From contig JASEVX010000007.1 of assembly GCA_031761405.1 (NCBI GenBank), positions 42,920,411 through 42,984,410 on the forward strand: a DNA stretch of 64,000 nt, read 5' to 3'. The notes under the pieces were generated by a model. The model made no database searches, was not told where the DNA came from, and saw only the letters and a list, made by a program, of their open reading frames with translations. Every line of letters starts with the position of its first letter. Positions within the stretch are counted from its first letter, which is position 1. The translations under genes and the position numbers were made by a program. The DNA is from Serripes groenlandicus (lineage: Eukaryota; Mollusca; Bivalvia; Cardiida; Cardiidae). Below, one piece after another: positions 10,558 to 20,540 of this stretch.

Positions 10558-11519
10558 ATTATTATTCTTCTTCTTCTTCTTCTTAACTTTTGTTTGTCCA
10601 GAGCAGAACTCGGAAACTACTTGAAGTAATTGATTGAAACTTGGAACATAGATAGATGGCAATGTGAAGTTGTGCACCTTGCAAGAATTATAACTCTGGG
10701 CCACTTTGTTGCAAAGTTATCTGCCCTTGTTCAATATTTTAATAGTGTAAACTTTGTCCAGAGCAGAACTCAGAAACTACTTGAAGGAATTTATTGAAAC
10801 TTGGAACATAGATAGATGGCAATGTGAAGTTGTGCACCTTGCAATAATTATGAGTTATCTCCCCCTTGTTCAATATTTTAATTGTGAAAACTTTGTCCAG
10901 AGCAGAACTCAGAAACTACTTGAAGGAATTTATTGAAACTTGGAATATAGATAGATGGCAATGTGAAGTTGTGCACCTTGCAATAATTATGAGTTATCTC
11001 CCCCTTGTTCAATATTTTAATAGTGTAAACTTTGTCCAGAGCAGAACTCAGAAACTACTTGAAGGAATTTATTGAAACTTGAAACATAGATAGATGGCAA
11101 TGTGAAGTTGTGCACCTTGCAATAATTATGAGTTATCTCCCCCTTGTTCAATATTTTAATAGTGTAAACTTTGTCCAGAGCAGAACTCAGAAACTACTTG
11201 AAGGAATTTATTGAAACTTGGAATTTAGATAGATGGCAATGTGAAGTTGTGCACCTTGCAATAATTATGATTTATCTCCCCTTGTTCAATATTTTAATAG
11301 TGTAAACTTTCTCCAGAGCAGAACTAAGAAAGTACTTAAAGGAATTTATTGAAACTTGGAATATAGATAGATGGCAATGTGAAGTTGTGCACCTTGCAAG
11401 AATTATAACTCTGGGCTACTTCGTTGCAAAGTTATCTCCCCTTGTTCAATATTTTAATAGTCATTGACAAACTGCAATGGGGAGACATATGTTTTTTCAT
11501 AAAAACAACCTTTCTAGTT

Positions 11520-11930
11520 TATTTTATAATTGAGGCGCTTCTAGCGATTTTGGGATAAAATTTATAATGTATATGCATTTGCGTTAATTGAAGACTTGGC
11601 GTCCGACAACGTGTAATCTAGTCCTTGATGTATCTGTTGACAAATAAACTAGAAATGTAGTCTAAATAGGTTTTTGTAAATTAACCTTGTACGACTTCTG
11701 TAATCAATACTTTATGAGTTGTCTCTGTCTGTAAAGCTTGGAAGTATAATCCGGCGTCCGGCCGGCTGTCTGCCTGAATGTGCATTTGTCCGTCTGTCGG
11801 ATTTTTTGGAGGCAACTGAAAGCGTCTGCAGTTGGGAAAGGGTTAAAATCAGACCAAAATACTGCTCTTTGATCTGACTAACCCACAAAAGGGGTTGTCT
11901 CAAATTGATAACACTTGAATACTCATGAGC
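11520..11930. repeat. Mixed fragments, including a MITE-1 right end
   Basis: A 'ccggcgtccggccggctgtc' stretch at 11751 resembles the 5' microsatellite part of a pearl-like element. A MITE-1 right end (GCGTCTGCAGTTGGGAAAGG then TTAA) finishes at 11846. No gene. Confidence 0.4.
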
Positions 11931-12548
11931 ATGTGCTCGGTCTTTAGCACACTATTCGAAGAAAATGAGAGTTATACGACTCACCCTCACCCTGGCATGT
12001 TTTGCATTGCAACTTTCTACAACCCTACCCAACTATCACCTATGTAGATTATCAAGTTAGATTACTCTATCCTGCATTTAATGCAAGTTATGGCCCTTTT
12101 TTTACTTAGATTAGAAATTAGAAATTCTGGTTAAAGTTTTGCAAGCAAATACTTTAAGAGACCATATCCTAGTATTTACTTTATGCATTGCTTTGAAACT
12201 TTTTACAACCCTTCCTAACTATCACAGCTATGATGATTTTCAAGTATGATAACTCTATCCTGCATTTTATGCAAGTTATGGCCATTTTTGGACTTAGAAA
12301 TTCTGGTTTTATTTGTGCATGCAATCACATTAAGAGACCATATCTTAGTAACTACTTGATGCATTCCATTGAAACTATCACAACTATGAAAATAATCATG
12401 TTAGATAACTCTATCCTGCATATAATGCAAATTATCACCCTTTAAGAAATCTGGTTAATGTTTTGCATGCAACAACATTAGAGTCCATATCTCGGTAACT
12501 AATAAGCGGTGGAATAGTTGAGCGTGCTGTCCTACGACATCTCTTGTT
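11931..12548 (+). repeat. Pearl-like element, degenerate 5' part
   Basis: Core phrases 'ttagaaattctggtttaaa'-like and 'tatggcc' recur at about 12090-12140 and 12280-12310, as in 3873-4420. The 3' end has TGTC-CTAC-GACA directly before TCTCTTGTT (ends 12548). Confidence 0.5.
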
Positions 12549-12995
12549 ATGTCCAATGTAATTGCAGGATACAACAAACGCCCATGCTATACAATCGGAA
12601 CACTCGACAATCACAGCTTCTCTATATCGTGTATTCATACAGGTTTTCTTACCTATTTTATACCGAAAGATTTGGAAAACGACAATTTGATTGGTTGAGG
12701 CAAAGGTCAATCTGAGACGACCTGTATGAGGCAGTGACATCAGATCTATATACCAGCTAGCGAAGTTAAGGTCTGGTTTTAATGTGATTGACTGTGTGTA
12801 GAATATTCACGAAAGTAATTCTATGGTCTAAAAGGAGATAACCAGTTCATGACTTATTATCTTCAGTTGCTTCCCTTTATATATATTTCACTTTACATTG
12901 TATTCTGGTTAAATCTTTCAGTGGCAATGGCAATGTTGAGGTTTTTGCAAACAATGTAAATTCAAGTTAGTCAGCTTGTAACAAGCTGTCTCTCC
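12549..12995. other. No gene recognised
   Basis: Unassigned sequence. If the exon at 13784 belongs to a host gene, this may be intron. Confidence 0.4.
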
Positions 12996-13225
12996 TTAAC
13001 CCTTTCCCTAATATAGACGCTTTTTGACGCCTCTGCAGCAGACGGTTTTTTAAAAACATAGTGACAAAAGAAGAAATTGCACAAAACGTGCAATTTCTCC
13101 TTTTGCCACAATGTTTTCCACTTTTTGTCATAGGTTATCCATTCAATTATGGAGATTTTCTATGTTTTGACAAAATACGTTCAAAGTCGTCTGCTGCAGA
13201 AGTGTCGTATGAGGGAAAGGGTTAA
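12996..13225 (+). mobile_element. MITE-1, complete copy
   Basis: 230 bases from TTAA to TTAA with CCCTTTCCC and GGGAAAGGG ends and the GAAATTGCAC/GTGCAATTTC central hairpin. It is very similar to the copies at 1606 and 27345, so these are probably relatively recent. Confidence 0.85.
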
Positions 13226-13379
13226 ATCAGCATTGTTTGCCTTTTAGTTATAAAAATATTCTAATACTCTTAATAAATGAAATTGGAGTCACCCTATTTT
13301 TAATTTGGAAGAGTCTACTTTAGGGAATTGTGCACTGAAAGGGTAAATCCTTCAATGGTGCTGCTTATGAATTTGTATC

Positions 13380-13740
13380 ATTTATGTAAATCACTACCAG
13401 ATGTCTGACATGCCTTGTTTGTCCATCAACATGTTTCTTTTAACAGCTTATACTCTAAACAATGGGCCAATTGTAATAAAACTTTGTTGCAAGCATCTTA
13501 CCCATTTTGTCTACTACAAATTTTCAAATCTAAGCCTTGTAGAAATAGGTTTTAACCTTTCCCCACATACAACACATCTGCACCAGTCAACTTTGAGAAC
13601 AGATGAAAGTTTAATTCTAGAATAGAGTTGAAAACTTTGTGGCAAATCGTGAATTGCTCATTATGAGTGATATCTCCTTTCGCCACAATATTTTCAAAAG
13701 TCATCTGCTGCAGAGGCATTAGAAAGTGTCTATATGTGGG
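13380..13740 (+). repeat. Pearl-like fragment followed by degenerate MITE-1
   Basis: 13380-13550 has 'caatgggccaattgtaataa' and 'gcaagcatcttacc', diverged core phrases. 13552-13740 is a worn MITE-1 ('aacctttccccacatacaac', 'ttgtggcaaatcgtgaattg', 'gtcatctgctgcagaggca'). It lies immediately upstream of the candidate exon at 13784. Confidence 0.45.
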
Positions 13741-13783
13741 AATGACTGAATAAAAACCTAATTACATTTTTGTTTTTTTACAG

Positions 13784-13927
13784 ATTGAGAGTGGGGAGAC
13801 TACAAAGTTAGAGGAGTTATATGAGGTCACAACACAAAGACGATCTGAAAGGCAGGCTTCAAAATCTGAAGGAAGGCTGTCGGGACTTTGGAACTTTGTA
13901 GGGTCATTCTTCACTCCTAAAAAGTGA
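13784..13927 (+). CDS. Probable terminal coding exon of an unidentified host gene
   Basis: A polypyrimidine run and CAG (ends 13783) form a good 3' splice site. The frame then stays open for 47 codons to TGA at 13925-13927. The peptide begins IESGETTKLEELYEV, passes a basic stretch QRRSERQASKS and ends SGLWNFVGSFFTPKK, which looks like a genuine, compact C-terminus with aromatic residues and a basic tip rather than repeat translation. Phase 0 is assumed from the first full codon. Composition differs from the surrounding MITEs. Poly(A) signals follow at 14122 (variant) and 14225. I could not find upstream exons in 1-13740 and do not recognise the protein. It could instead be a chance frame; an RNA match would settle it. 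Confidence 0.5.
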   Translation: MESGETTKLEELYEVTTQRRSERQASKSEGRLSGLWNFVGSFFTPKK

Positions 13928-14240
13928 CCTGTTGTAGGGCTGGGGTAGATTTTAGTAATGATTGTATTATAGAAGCTCTTTTCCACAAAAGCAAATATGC
14001 AGCAGACAAGTTTGAAAACAGTCAAACCTGTGATTAATACCACCTTTATATAACTATGCCCTGTGTACAGCAACCATACTTTAAATTTCTCAATTACTAA
14101 TTGTCTGCATTAATGACCCTGCAATTAAAGACAATCTGTGAACAAATACCATACTTATTGTTCTCTACCCATAGGTGGTCTTTAAACACAGGTTGGACTG
14201 TACATACAAATTATTCTAAATTGAAATAAACTTTGTGGTT
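13928..14240 (+). other. Presumed 3' untranslated region
   Basis: Non-repetitive sequence after the TGA, ending near the poly(A) signal at 14225-14230. Assignment depends on the exon call. Confidence 0.35.
14225..14230 (+). terminator. AATAAA poly(A) signal
   Basis: Canonical hexamer about 300 bases after the stop at 13927, followed by a GT-rich stretch (ctttgtggttagtttt). AATTAAA at about 14122 is an alternative. Confidence 0.35.
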
Positions 14241-14519
14241 AGTTTTAATACATCATGTCTCATATGAATATTTCTCTTCTGGGACCTAGCATAGTAGCAT
14301 TGTCACACTAAGTAATATATTTTTTGGTCTTCAAATGCTTGTTTTATCTCCAAACCCTATGTTGTGCTAGTCTAAAAAAATATTTCAGTGAGACAATATC
14401 TACTTTTCCTAAAATATTATCAACTTTATATCGCTGATAGTTGACCTGTAAAATTAAGTTTAGCTTTACACAACTGAATTCTACAACCATTACTTTTGAC
14501 ACATTGTTACATTCTTATG
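14241..14519. other. No gene recognised
   Basis: Unassigned AT-rich sequence. Confidence 0.45.
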
Positions 14520-14667
14520 ACTAGTCACACAGGTGCTTTCTGACACCTCTGCAGTGGATGACTTTTGAAAACATTGTGGCAAAAGAAGTAATTGCTCATA
14601 ATGATCTTTTTTCCTTCATGTTTAATAAGTCGTCTGGTGCAGATTTGTTGTATGTGGGAAAGTGTTA
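14520..14667 (+). mobile_element. MITE-1, diverged and shortened
   Basis: Contains 'gacacctctgcagtggatga', 'tttgaaaacattgtggcaaa' and 'gtcgtctggtgcagatttg', and ends 'gtgggaaagtgttaa'. The left TTAA end is lost. Confidence 0.55.
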
Positions 14668-14825
14668 AATGAGAAGCTAACAATGTGCACCAAGATTGGA
14701 ATGCACAAAGGTACATGCAGAGCTTGATCTACAACGTTCGCAATTGTTGTTAGAAGTCTTATGTAATATGATACGCAAATGCTGTTAAAAGTTGCGTGCA
14801 GTGGGATAAGGGTTAAAGGGTTGAT

Positions 14826-15190
14826 AAATTCTTTGCTCTGTTAATATTTATTCACAAAAAAGATTAACAAAAGTCATCAATTACTTTATTTTGTTCTCCA
14901 CCATTTGAGGATTGTGGGATACGGGTTAACCCTTTCCCTCATATAGACGCTTTCTGACGACTCTGCAGCAGACGGCTTTTTGAAAATGTTTTCCACTTTT
15001 TGTCATAGGTTATCCATTCAATTATGGAGATTTTCTATGTTTTGACAAAATATGTTCAAAGTCGTCTGCTGCAGAATTGTCGAATGAGGGAAAGGGTTAA
15101 TGGAGTCATTAGTTTATAGCTCTGTCAATATTCATTCACCAAAGATTGACAAAAGTTTGACTGACTTTATTTGTCCTCCACCATTTTATA
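14826..15190 (+). repeat. Duplicated 90-base segment flanking a MITE-1
   Basis: 14826-14920 and 15103-15190 are diverged copies of one another ('tttatagctctgtcaatatt', 'gattgacaaaag', 'tttgtcctccaccatttta'). The MITE-1 copy at 14926-15100 lies between them. Confidence 0.5.
14926..15100 (+). mobile_element. MITE-1 with internal deletion
   Basis: TTAA to TTAA is only 175 bases. The central hairpin block is missing: 'ctttttgaaaatgttttcca' joins the left and right arms directly. Ends are intact. Deletion between the short TTGAAAA/TGTTTTC blocks is the simplest explanation. Confidence 0.8.
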
Positions 15191-15417
15191 GTGTCAAAGA
15201 TATATACGGTAGGGGTTGGCTGCCAGATTGATTACAGTAATTGTCTAGGAAGAACGTTTTGTGGAGATTTCTTTTTTAGAAAGCAAGGAAACACTTGAAT
15301 GAGTAATGTTGTTGTCAAAAAATGAGTCCACTGGTCAACAATCAGTCATTAGAAAATAAGTCAGCACAACATAAAATGACAGTTGAATTGTCCGTATTGT
15401 GGGGAATTTATTAACTT

Positions 15418-15520
15418 CTATCCCTCTCACACATACAGGCTTTTTCTGGCACCAAAAACAGACACCTGCTGAAAAAAAAATGTTACAAAATGAGAAATTG
15501 CCACAATATTTTCAACTTGA
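15418..15520 (+). repeat. MITE-1 fragment
   Basis: 'ccctctcacacatacaggct' and 'gagaaattgccacaatattt' identify it. It abuts the next MITE-1 copy. Confidence 0.45.
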
Positions 15521-15737
15521 TTAACCCTTTACCTCATATAGACGCTTTCTGACGCCTCTGCAGCAGACAGCTTTTTGAAAACATAGTGACAAAAGGAGAA
15601 ATTGCTCAAAACAAGCAATTTCTCCTTTTCAACTTATAGTCATAGGTTATCCATTCAATTATAGAGATTTTCTATTTTTTGACAAAATATGTTTAAAGTC
15701 TTCTGCTGCAAAATTGTCGTATGAGGGAAAGGGTTAA
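15521..15737 (+). mobile_element. MITE-1 copy
   Basis: TTAA to TTAA, 217 bases, with CCCTTTACC and GGGAAAGGG ends. The central hairpin is GAAATTGCTC/CAAGCAATTTC with a small deletion to its right. Confidence 0.8.
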
Positions 15738-15779
15738 GTAATCACACTTTCATTGTACAGATTTTCAACAACAACACAA

Positions 15780-15880
15780 TGGCCCAGAAGTGCTTTATGT
15801 CATCTGCTACAGATTTGCTATATGTGGTGAAAGTACATACAACAAATCTGCAGCAGACGAATTTGAAAAAATACACCAAC
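15780..15880. repeat. MITE-1 fragments
   Basis: 'gtcatctgctacagatttgc' and 'aaatctgcagcagacgaatt' are the two arms of a worn copy with the middle missing. Confidence 0.45.
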
Positions 15881-15897
15881 AAAATTGGAAACTCCCT

Positions 15898-16126
15898 TTA
15901 ACCCTTTCCCTCATATGACAATTCTGCAGCAGACGACTTTGAACGTATGTTGTCAAAACATAGAAAATCTCCATAATTAAACGGATAACCTATGGCAAAA
16001 AGTGGAAAACATTTGGCAAAAGGAGAAATTGCACGTTTTGTGCAATTTCTTCTTTTGTCACTATGTTTTCAAAAAGCTGTCTGCTGCAGATGCATCAGAA
16101 AGCGTCTATATGAGGGAAAGGGTTAA
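15898..16126 (-). mobile_element. MITE-1, complete copy, reverse orientation
   Basis: TTAA to TTAA, 229 bases. Arms appear in the opposite order to the 1606 copy: 'gaaaatctccataatta' on the left and 'gctgtctgctgcagatgcat' on the right. Ends are intact. Confidence 0.85.
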
Positions 16127-16146
16127 ATGAAAGTACAATAATCAAA

Positions 16147-16247
16147 TAGAGTTGGAAACATGATGACAAAAGGAGAAATTGCTCGTTTTCAAATAGCTGG
16201 CTGCTGCAGAGGTGTCAGAAAGCGTCTAAATGCGGGAAAGGGTTAAT
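16147..16247 (-). repeat. MITE-1 right-half fragment
   Basis: 'gacaaaaggagaaattgctc', then 'ggctgctgcagaggtgtcag' and 'gcgggaaagggttaa'. The left half is missing. Confidence 0.55.
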
Positions 16248-16462
16248 TTTCCTGTGACTAGGCTCATACTTGCTTGAAAGATTCTCCCTTGGCTGATATC
16301 ATCATATATCTGTCAACGTGTCTAGAGATATTACGGAATATTGCCAATTCTGGTATACAAGTGCATGGAGAACTGACGATGATGAATTGTATCTCACTAC
16401 CAAATTAATTGTCTGGTTGTTTACTTGGTCACTGAACACAAAACATACACTTAATCTTACCA

Positions 16463-16682
16463 TTAACCCTTTTCCCACATACAAAAAAACTGCAGAAGAC
16501 GACGAAAAATATATTGGCAGAAATATGTAAAGTTTCTGTAAATGAATGTATAATAATTGAATTAGAGTTGAAACCATTGTGGCAAAAGGAGAAATTGCTC
16601 ACCTTTTGTTACAATGTTTTCTTAAGTCGTCTGCTGTACAGGGGTCATGATGGGTCTACATGTATATGAGGGAGAGGTTTAA
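16463..16682 (-). mobile_element. MITE-1 copy, diverged
   Basis: TTAA to TTAA, 220 bases, with CCCTTTTCCCACATAC and ATGAGGGAGAGGT ends. Internal arms are partly eroded. Confidence 0.7.
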
Positions 16683-16790
16683 TCCAATGGTTTTGACCCT
16701 TCTACATGCCAATAATATATGTTAAAAAACATTGAGAGGAAAGAAAAAAAAAATTGCCTCTTCTGTATAAAGAAAAGAAGAGCTTTTGTA

Positions 16791-17028
16791 TTAACCCTTT
16801 CCCACATACAGCAAACCTGCTGCAGACAACTTTTACAAGTTTTCAAAACATAGTGGTAACAACCTAAAAAATCTCCATAAAAGATAGCTTAATTGTTAAA
16901 AAAGTTGAAAACATTGTGGCCAAAGGAGAAATTGCTCATTATGAGCAATTTCACCTTTTGCCACACTGTTTTCAAAAGTCGTCTGCTGCTATTGCATCAA
17001 AATGCATCTGCATGTGGGAAATGGTTTA
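16791..17028 (-). mobile_element. MITE-1 copy, right end eroded
   Basis: The left end TTAACCCTTTCCCACATAC is intact. The central hairpin 'gaaattgctcattatgagca' is well kept. The right end reads 'gtgggaaatggttta' and no longer has TTAA. Confidence 0.65.
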
Positions 17029-17189
17029 GCTTGGTGTCTATTCCCACATCTGTGTTCAAATTTGGCTTGCAGATATAGCAAGTGTGGGTAAACCATATAC
17101 ATGTACTTGATATGATTGTTTTAGTGTCAATATATTTTGAGAGACAAACTGTAAGTGCAAGAAATAGTATGTACACATTTTGTTAAATG

Positions 17190-17300
17190 TTAAACTCGAA
17201 AGCATTCAGGGAAAAGAGTTATTATGCAAATTCTCATTTTAACGTAATGTTTTCAAACCTCATCTGCTACAAAGGTGTCTTTAAGTTGTTTGTAGACCGA
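17190..17300. repeat. MITE-1 remnant
   Basis: 'aacgtaatgttttcaaacct' and 'catctgctacaaaggtgtct' are the only recognisable pieces. Confidence 0.35.
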
Positions 17301-17741
17301 TGAAGTAGAATGTTAAAACTTAGAATATTTAGTAACTTCATTATACGCCTGAGGATGCAATGCCTTAGCTGTATCTGATATTTTGCACACACCATTTCTC
17401 AATAACTTAACTGCATGAGGTAAATTATTACTAGACTTTGCCAATTACAGTTGTTCACAAAATCTCTACATGGAAGAATGCAATTTCTATTGAAATTCTG
17501 TTAAATAAGGTTACTGATATATGATCACCATGGTCATCTTGTTTTAATCTAGTTTTGTGCCATCCATACATGATATATTGTTCAATTTATGTAATACTGT
17601 ATGTTTATCAAAATTGTTTAACTGATAGAGAGGCTTATGTCAGCTGACAGCATTAATTTGTGAATTACTAAGACAATTTATTTAAGTAAAGCAAAATACA
17701 GATATTATCACATTTGCATCCCTTGTAATTATTTTATATAA
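17301..17741. other. No gene recognised
   Basis: AT-rich unassigned sequence. Confidence 0.5.
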
Positions 17742-17972
17742 GAGCTTGATCATGGGAAAATGTACGAGTTGGCTTTTGTAAGCAGTATAGATTCAGATCA
17801 ACCTGTGCATCTGCACAATCTGATTTACATTGCTCACATGTAACTTACATAAGCCTGTAAGAGGCCTCTGTCAACTGGTGTAAATTCAGATAAGTTGTAG
17901 AAGATTCATATGCTGAACTCAACCTACCATGTTCACACAATCACACTTGTACATTTTCCCATGGACGGGCTC
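17742..17972. mobile_element. Palindromic MITE with GAGC...CATGGGAAAATGTAC ends
   Basis: The left end GAGCTTGATCATGGG with AAAATGTAC pairs with the right end, whose reverse complement reads GAGCCCGTCCATGGG with AAAATGTAC. The interior has 'cctgtgcatctgcacaatct', a phrase also seen near 40915 and 57240, so this is a dispersed family. No coding capacity. The target duplication is not clear. Confidence 0.55.
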
Positions 17973-18014
17973 AACTGTCGAATGCATTGAACTCTTATTC
18001 ATTGTAATAACTTG

Positions 18015-18486
18015 TTTAGCTCACCTGAGCACGGAGTGTGGTGTTAGATATTGGGATCATCCGGTGTCTGTCATTGTCTGACTGTCCGAGAGTCCTTCGG
18101 TTCTCATTTCCTAAACTACGCCTTCTCCTAAAACAATTGACCAAGTTCAAAAGGTAGCCATCTTTCAATGTTGTTCAAAGAATTGCTGAAGTGTCAAAAA
18201 AGGGGGAAAATACCAAAACTTTAAAAATCGTCTTATCAAGATCGTTCAAATTAATTTGAACCATGGCCATCAGGAGGCTGAGCTAGTTATCCGTTATTTA
18301 TCGTGAAAACTTTAGAAATATTCTTGACCAAAAGCACTGGACCGATTTGAATTTTTTTTGTCATAAATGTTCCTTGGGTTTATTATTGAAATTATTCTTT
18401 GCGTTGATAAATGAATAGAGGGAGAACACTGAAAACTATTTTTTTCTATTAAATGAGATGAGCGATATAGGCATGGTACTCTTGTT
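18015..18486 (+). mobile_element. Pearl-like element, same family as 8359-9471, short
   Basis: It starts TTTAGCTCACCTGAGCAC and ends GAGATGAGCGATATAGGCAT, then 'ggtactcttgtt'. The terminal AGCTCACC and (A)GATGAGC are inverse of one another. It has only one or two eroded cores ('tcttgaccaaaagcactgg', 'aaatgttccttgggtttat'). Confidence 0.6.
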
Positions 18487-18644
18487 TAAAAAATGATTTG
18501 GGTGACTTCATGTTTAATTGTCTAACTATTGTATTGTTTAATGTTTATAAACCGTTGAGTTTCGTTGGTTAAGAAAATAAATATTATAATTTAAAAAACC
18601 CACCACACATGTTCATGTTTTTAATACAAGTATTTGGTAGCATG

Positions 18645-18880
18645 GTCCCCTTTTAAGCTCCGTTTTTCGAAGAAGAAAAGGTCGGGCTATTGTGATACCT
18701 TGGGCACGACCGTCGTCGTCAGAAAACTTTAACCTTTCCCCATTTCAAAAACCGTTCAACATTTTCAAATGAATCTTGGTACACATGTTCAACAATGTCA
18801 ATGTCTATAGCAAGTCACACAATTCTGGCTTTAAATTATACGTCAGTAATGCCCCTTTTTCGACTTAGAAACAAAACAGA
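18645..18880 (+). repeat. Pearl-like 5' fragment
   Basis: Hairpin TTTTTCGAAGAAGAAAAGG, then 'gtgataccttgggcacgac', 'cgtcgtcgtc' and 'gaatcttggtacacatgttc'. This is the 5'-plus-one-core pattern without a recognisable 3' end. Confidence 0.45.
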
Positions 18881-19374
18881 CGAGCGTTGGTGTTCGCCCT
18901 ACGACACTCTGGTTTCAACGAATACTGTCCTGTGATCTACGAACGGGAATTTGGAAGTAACACTTACTTTTGTTTAACATCGATAGGTCGCGCAAAGTTA
19001 GTGGGTCTCTGTCGCCATTTTCAGAAGTGAAAGAACTGGGGGAAATTAATAAATAATCTCTTGCATGTTTCTATAACTTATAATGGTCTCGTCAAAGTAC
19101 GGTTAAACATACACTTTCTCATAGTATACGGTGGTAACGTGTCGCTAATTGTGATGCATGATGATACGCGATTTGTGCTGCATGATGATACGCGATTTGA
19201 GTTGGCTGGCAGCGGGGGCAATTAATTTTCCTTAAATAACATCTCTCTTATCAATAGGCCTTTTACTTTATATCCTTTGGATGACTATTCCAAATTTGTT
19301 CATAGAAATGGCATCAGAATAGGGATAAAATGACTAAACGTTGAATGCCTTCTTCTCTGAAACTGTTTGTCTTT
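18881..19374. other. No gene recognised
   Basis: Contains a small direct repeat at 19152-19202 ('gcatgatgatacgcgatttg' twice). Otherwise unassigned. Confidence 0.45.
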
Positions 19375-19575
19375 ATTATGCCCCCTTCGAAGAAGAGGGG
19401 TATATTGCTTTGCACATGTCGGTCGGTCGGTCGGTCCGTTGGTCCGTCTGTAGACCAAAGCTTGTCCGAGTGATAACTCAACAATGCCTGGACCTATGGT
19501 CCTCAAACTTGACTTGGAGGTTGGGCCTGACCAGTAGATGAACCCTATCATAATGTTTGACAAACATCTCTTGTT
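19375..19575 (+). mobile_element. Short pearl-like element
   Basis: 5' hairpin CCCCCTTC-GAA-GAAGAGGGG, then a GTCGGTCGGTCGGTCGGTCC stretch, a single core with 'cctcaaacttgacttgg', and a 3' hairpin TGTTT-GAC-AAACA directly before TCTCTTGTT. All parts of the pearl-like plan are present in about 200 bases. Confidence 0.65.
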
Positions 19576-19621
19576 CAAGATAATATTGCATAATTTGTCA
19601 TAACGTTACCTTTTGCCAGTT

Positions 19622-19830
19622 CGACCGCTTTAGTTGTACATTGAAAGAGCGTCGCCTTCGGTGCCGGTGGTCGCGGGTTCGATCCCCGGCCGGGTCATAC
19701 CACAGATATTAAAAATTGGTAATAATTTCTGCCCTCCGTGGCGCTCAGGATTGTGGGGTTAGCGTTACGACTGACACGCTGGAGGCAGGATTAAATACCA
19801 TACCGACCAAACAAAGACTGTAGGTTAGCG
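19622..19830 (+). mobile_element. SINE-A copy within a duplicated block
   Basis: The head has a worn A box and a good B box (GGGTTCGATCCCCGGCCGGG), then 'tcataccacagatattaaaa', 'gcgctcaggattgtggggtt' and 'agcgttacgactgac'. The tail is truncated. Sequence immediately downstream (19831-19950) recurs after the next SINE at 20400-20535. Confidence 0.7.
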
Positions 19831-20154
19831 AAACAGGTCTTCGGGAGCATTTTGCTTTTACGTGGATCGATCATTTTGCAATGGATGATTGAATTACGTA
19901 ACTCTAGTGTCAAAACGTTCACTGTGTAAATGGTTCTGAAATAATTTTTGTTTGAATTCAAGATAATATTGCAAAATTGTTAATTTCGTCACCTTTTACC
20001 AAAACGGTGTTCAAGTCATATCGACTGGCTAAAAGCATGTTCACCAAGCGGTATCGGAAAGTGGGTTAAATGACAACAATTAAACTATTTTCCTATGCCT
20101 GTTCGATACTTAGATAATTTGGCAAAAATCTTACTTCACTATAGGACTGAGAAC

Positions 20155-20405
20155 GCCTCGGTGGTTATGTGGTAGAGCGTCCGCCTCGGCAGCGGGAGGT
20201 TGAGGGTTCAATTCCCGGTCGTGTCATTCCAAAGACATTCAAAATGGCTGCGCTCCTTTGAGCTCAGGATTGTTGGTTAGCACCACGACTGACTGACTAG
20301 TATCATGATGGATAAATGAACCCGAATTACTGGTAACTTTCCCAAGAATCGCCGTGATATAACTGAAACATGGTTGAAAGAGGTGTAAAACATCAAACAA
20401 TCAAT
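20155..20405 (+). mobile_element. SINE-A, nearly full length
   Basis: tRNA-like head 'cgcctcggtggttatgtggt', 'agagcgtccgcctcg' and B box 'gggttcaattcccgg'; body 'ttccaaagacattcaaaatg' and 'gagctcaggattgttggtta'; tail 'cgccgtgatataactgaaac', 'ggttgaaagaggtgtaaaac' and AATCAATCA. All functional parts of a Pol III SINE are recognisable. Confidence 0.8.
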
Positions 20406-20540
20406 CAGGTCAGCGATACAGGTTTTCCGGAGCATCTTGTCGTCAGTTTGGTCAATAACTTTCCAACGGATGATTGAATTACGTAACCCTTGTGTCAAAA
20501 CATTCTCCGTGTTTAAATAGTTCAAATCATTCCACTACAT

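Larger units (their letters stand above)
8249..11519 (+). mobile_element. Outer pearl-like element L (host of two nested insertions)
   Basis: The 5' piece at 8249-8310 begins TTATTATGTCTCCCC and forms a hairpin with GGGGGGACAT. The 3' piece at 10558-11519 has about six core units ('gtccagagcagaactc' at 10596, 10756, 10895, 11034, 11173 and a variant at 11311; period about 139). It ends with GGGAGACATA (11480-11489, the inverse of the 5' TATGTCTCCC), the hairpin GTTTTTTCATAAAAAC (11491-11506) and TTCTAGTT. Because the matching subterminal repeats sit on the two separated pieces, everything between 8311 and 10557 is read as a later insertion. Confidence 0.65.

Noticed and set aside
10754..11075. 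Two small nearly identical proteins in tandem
   Set aside because: They are the 139-base cores of pearl-like element L read in frame.
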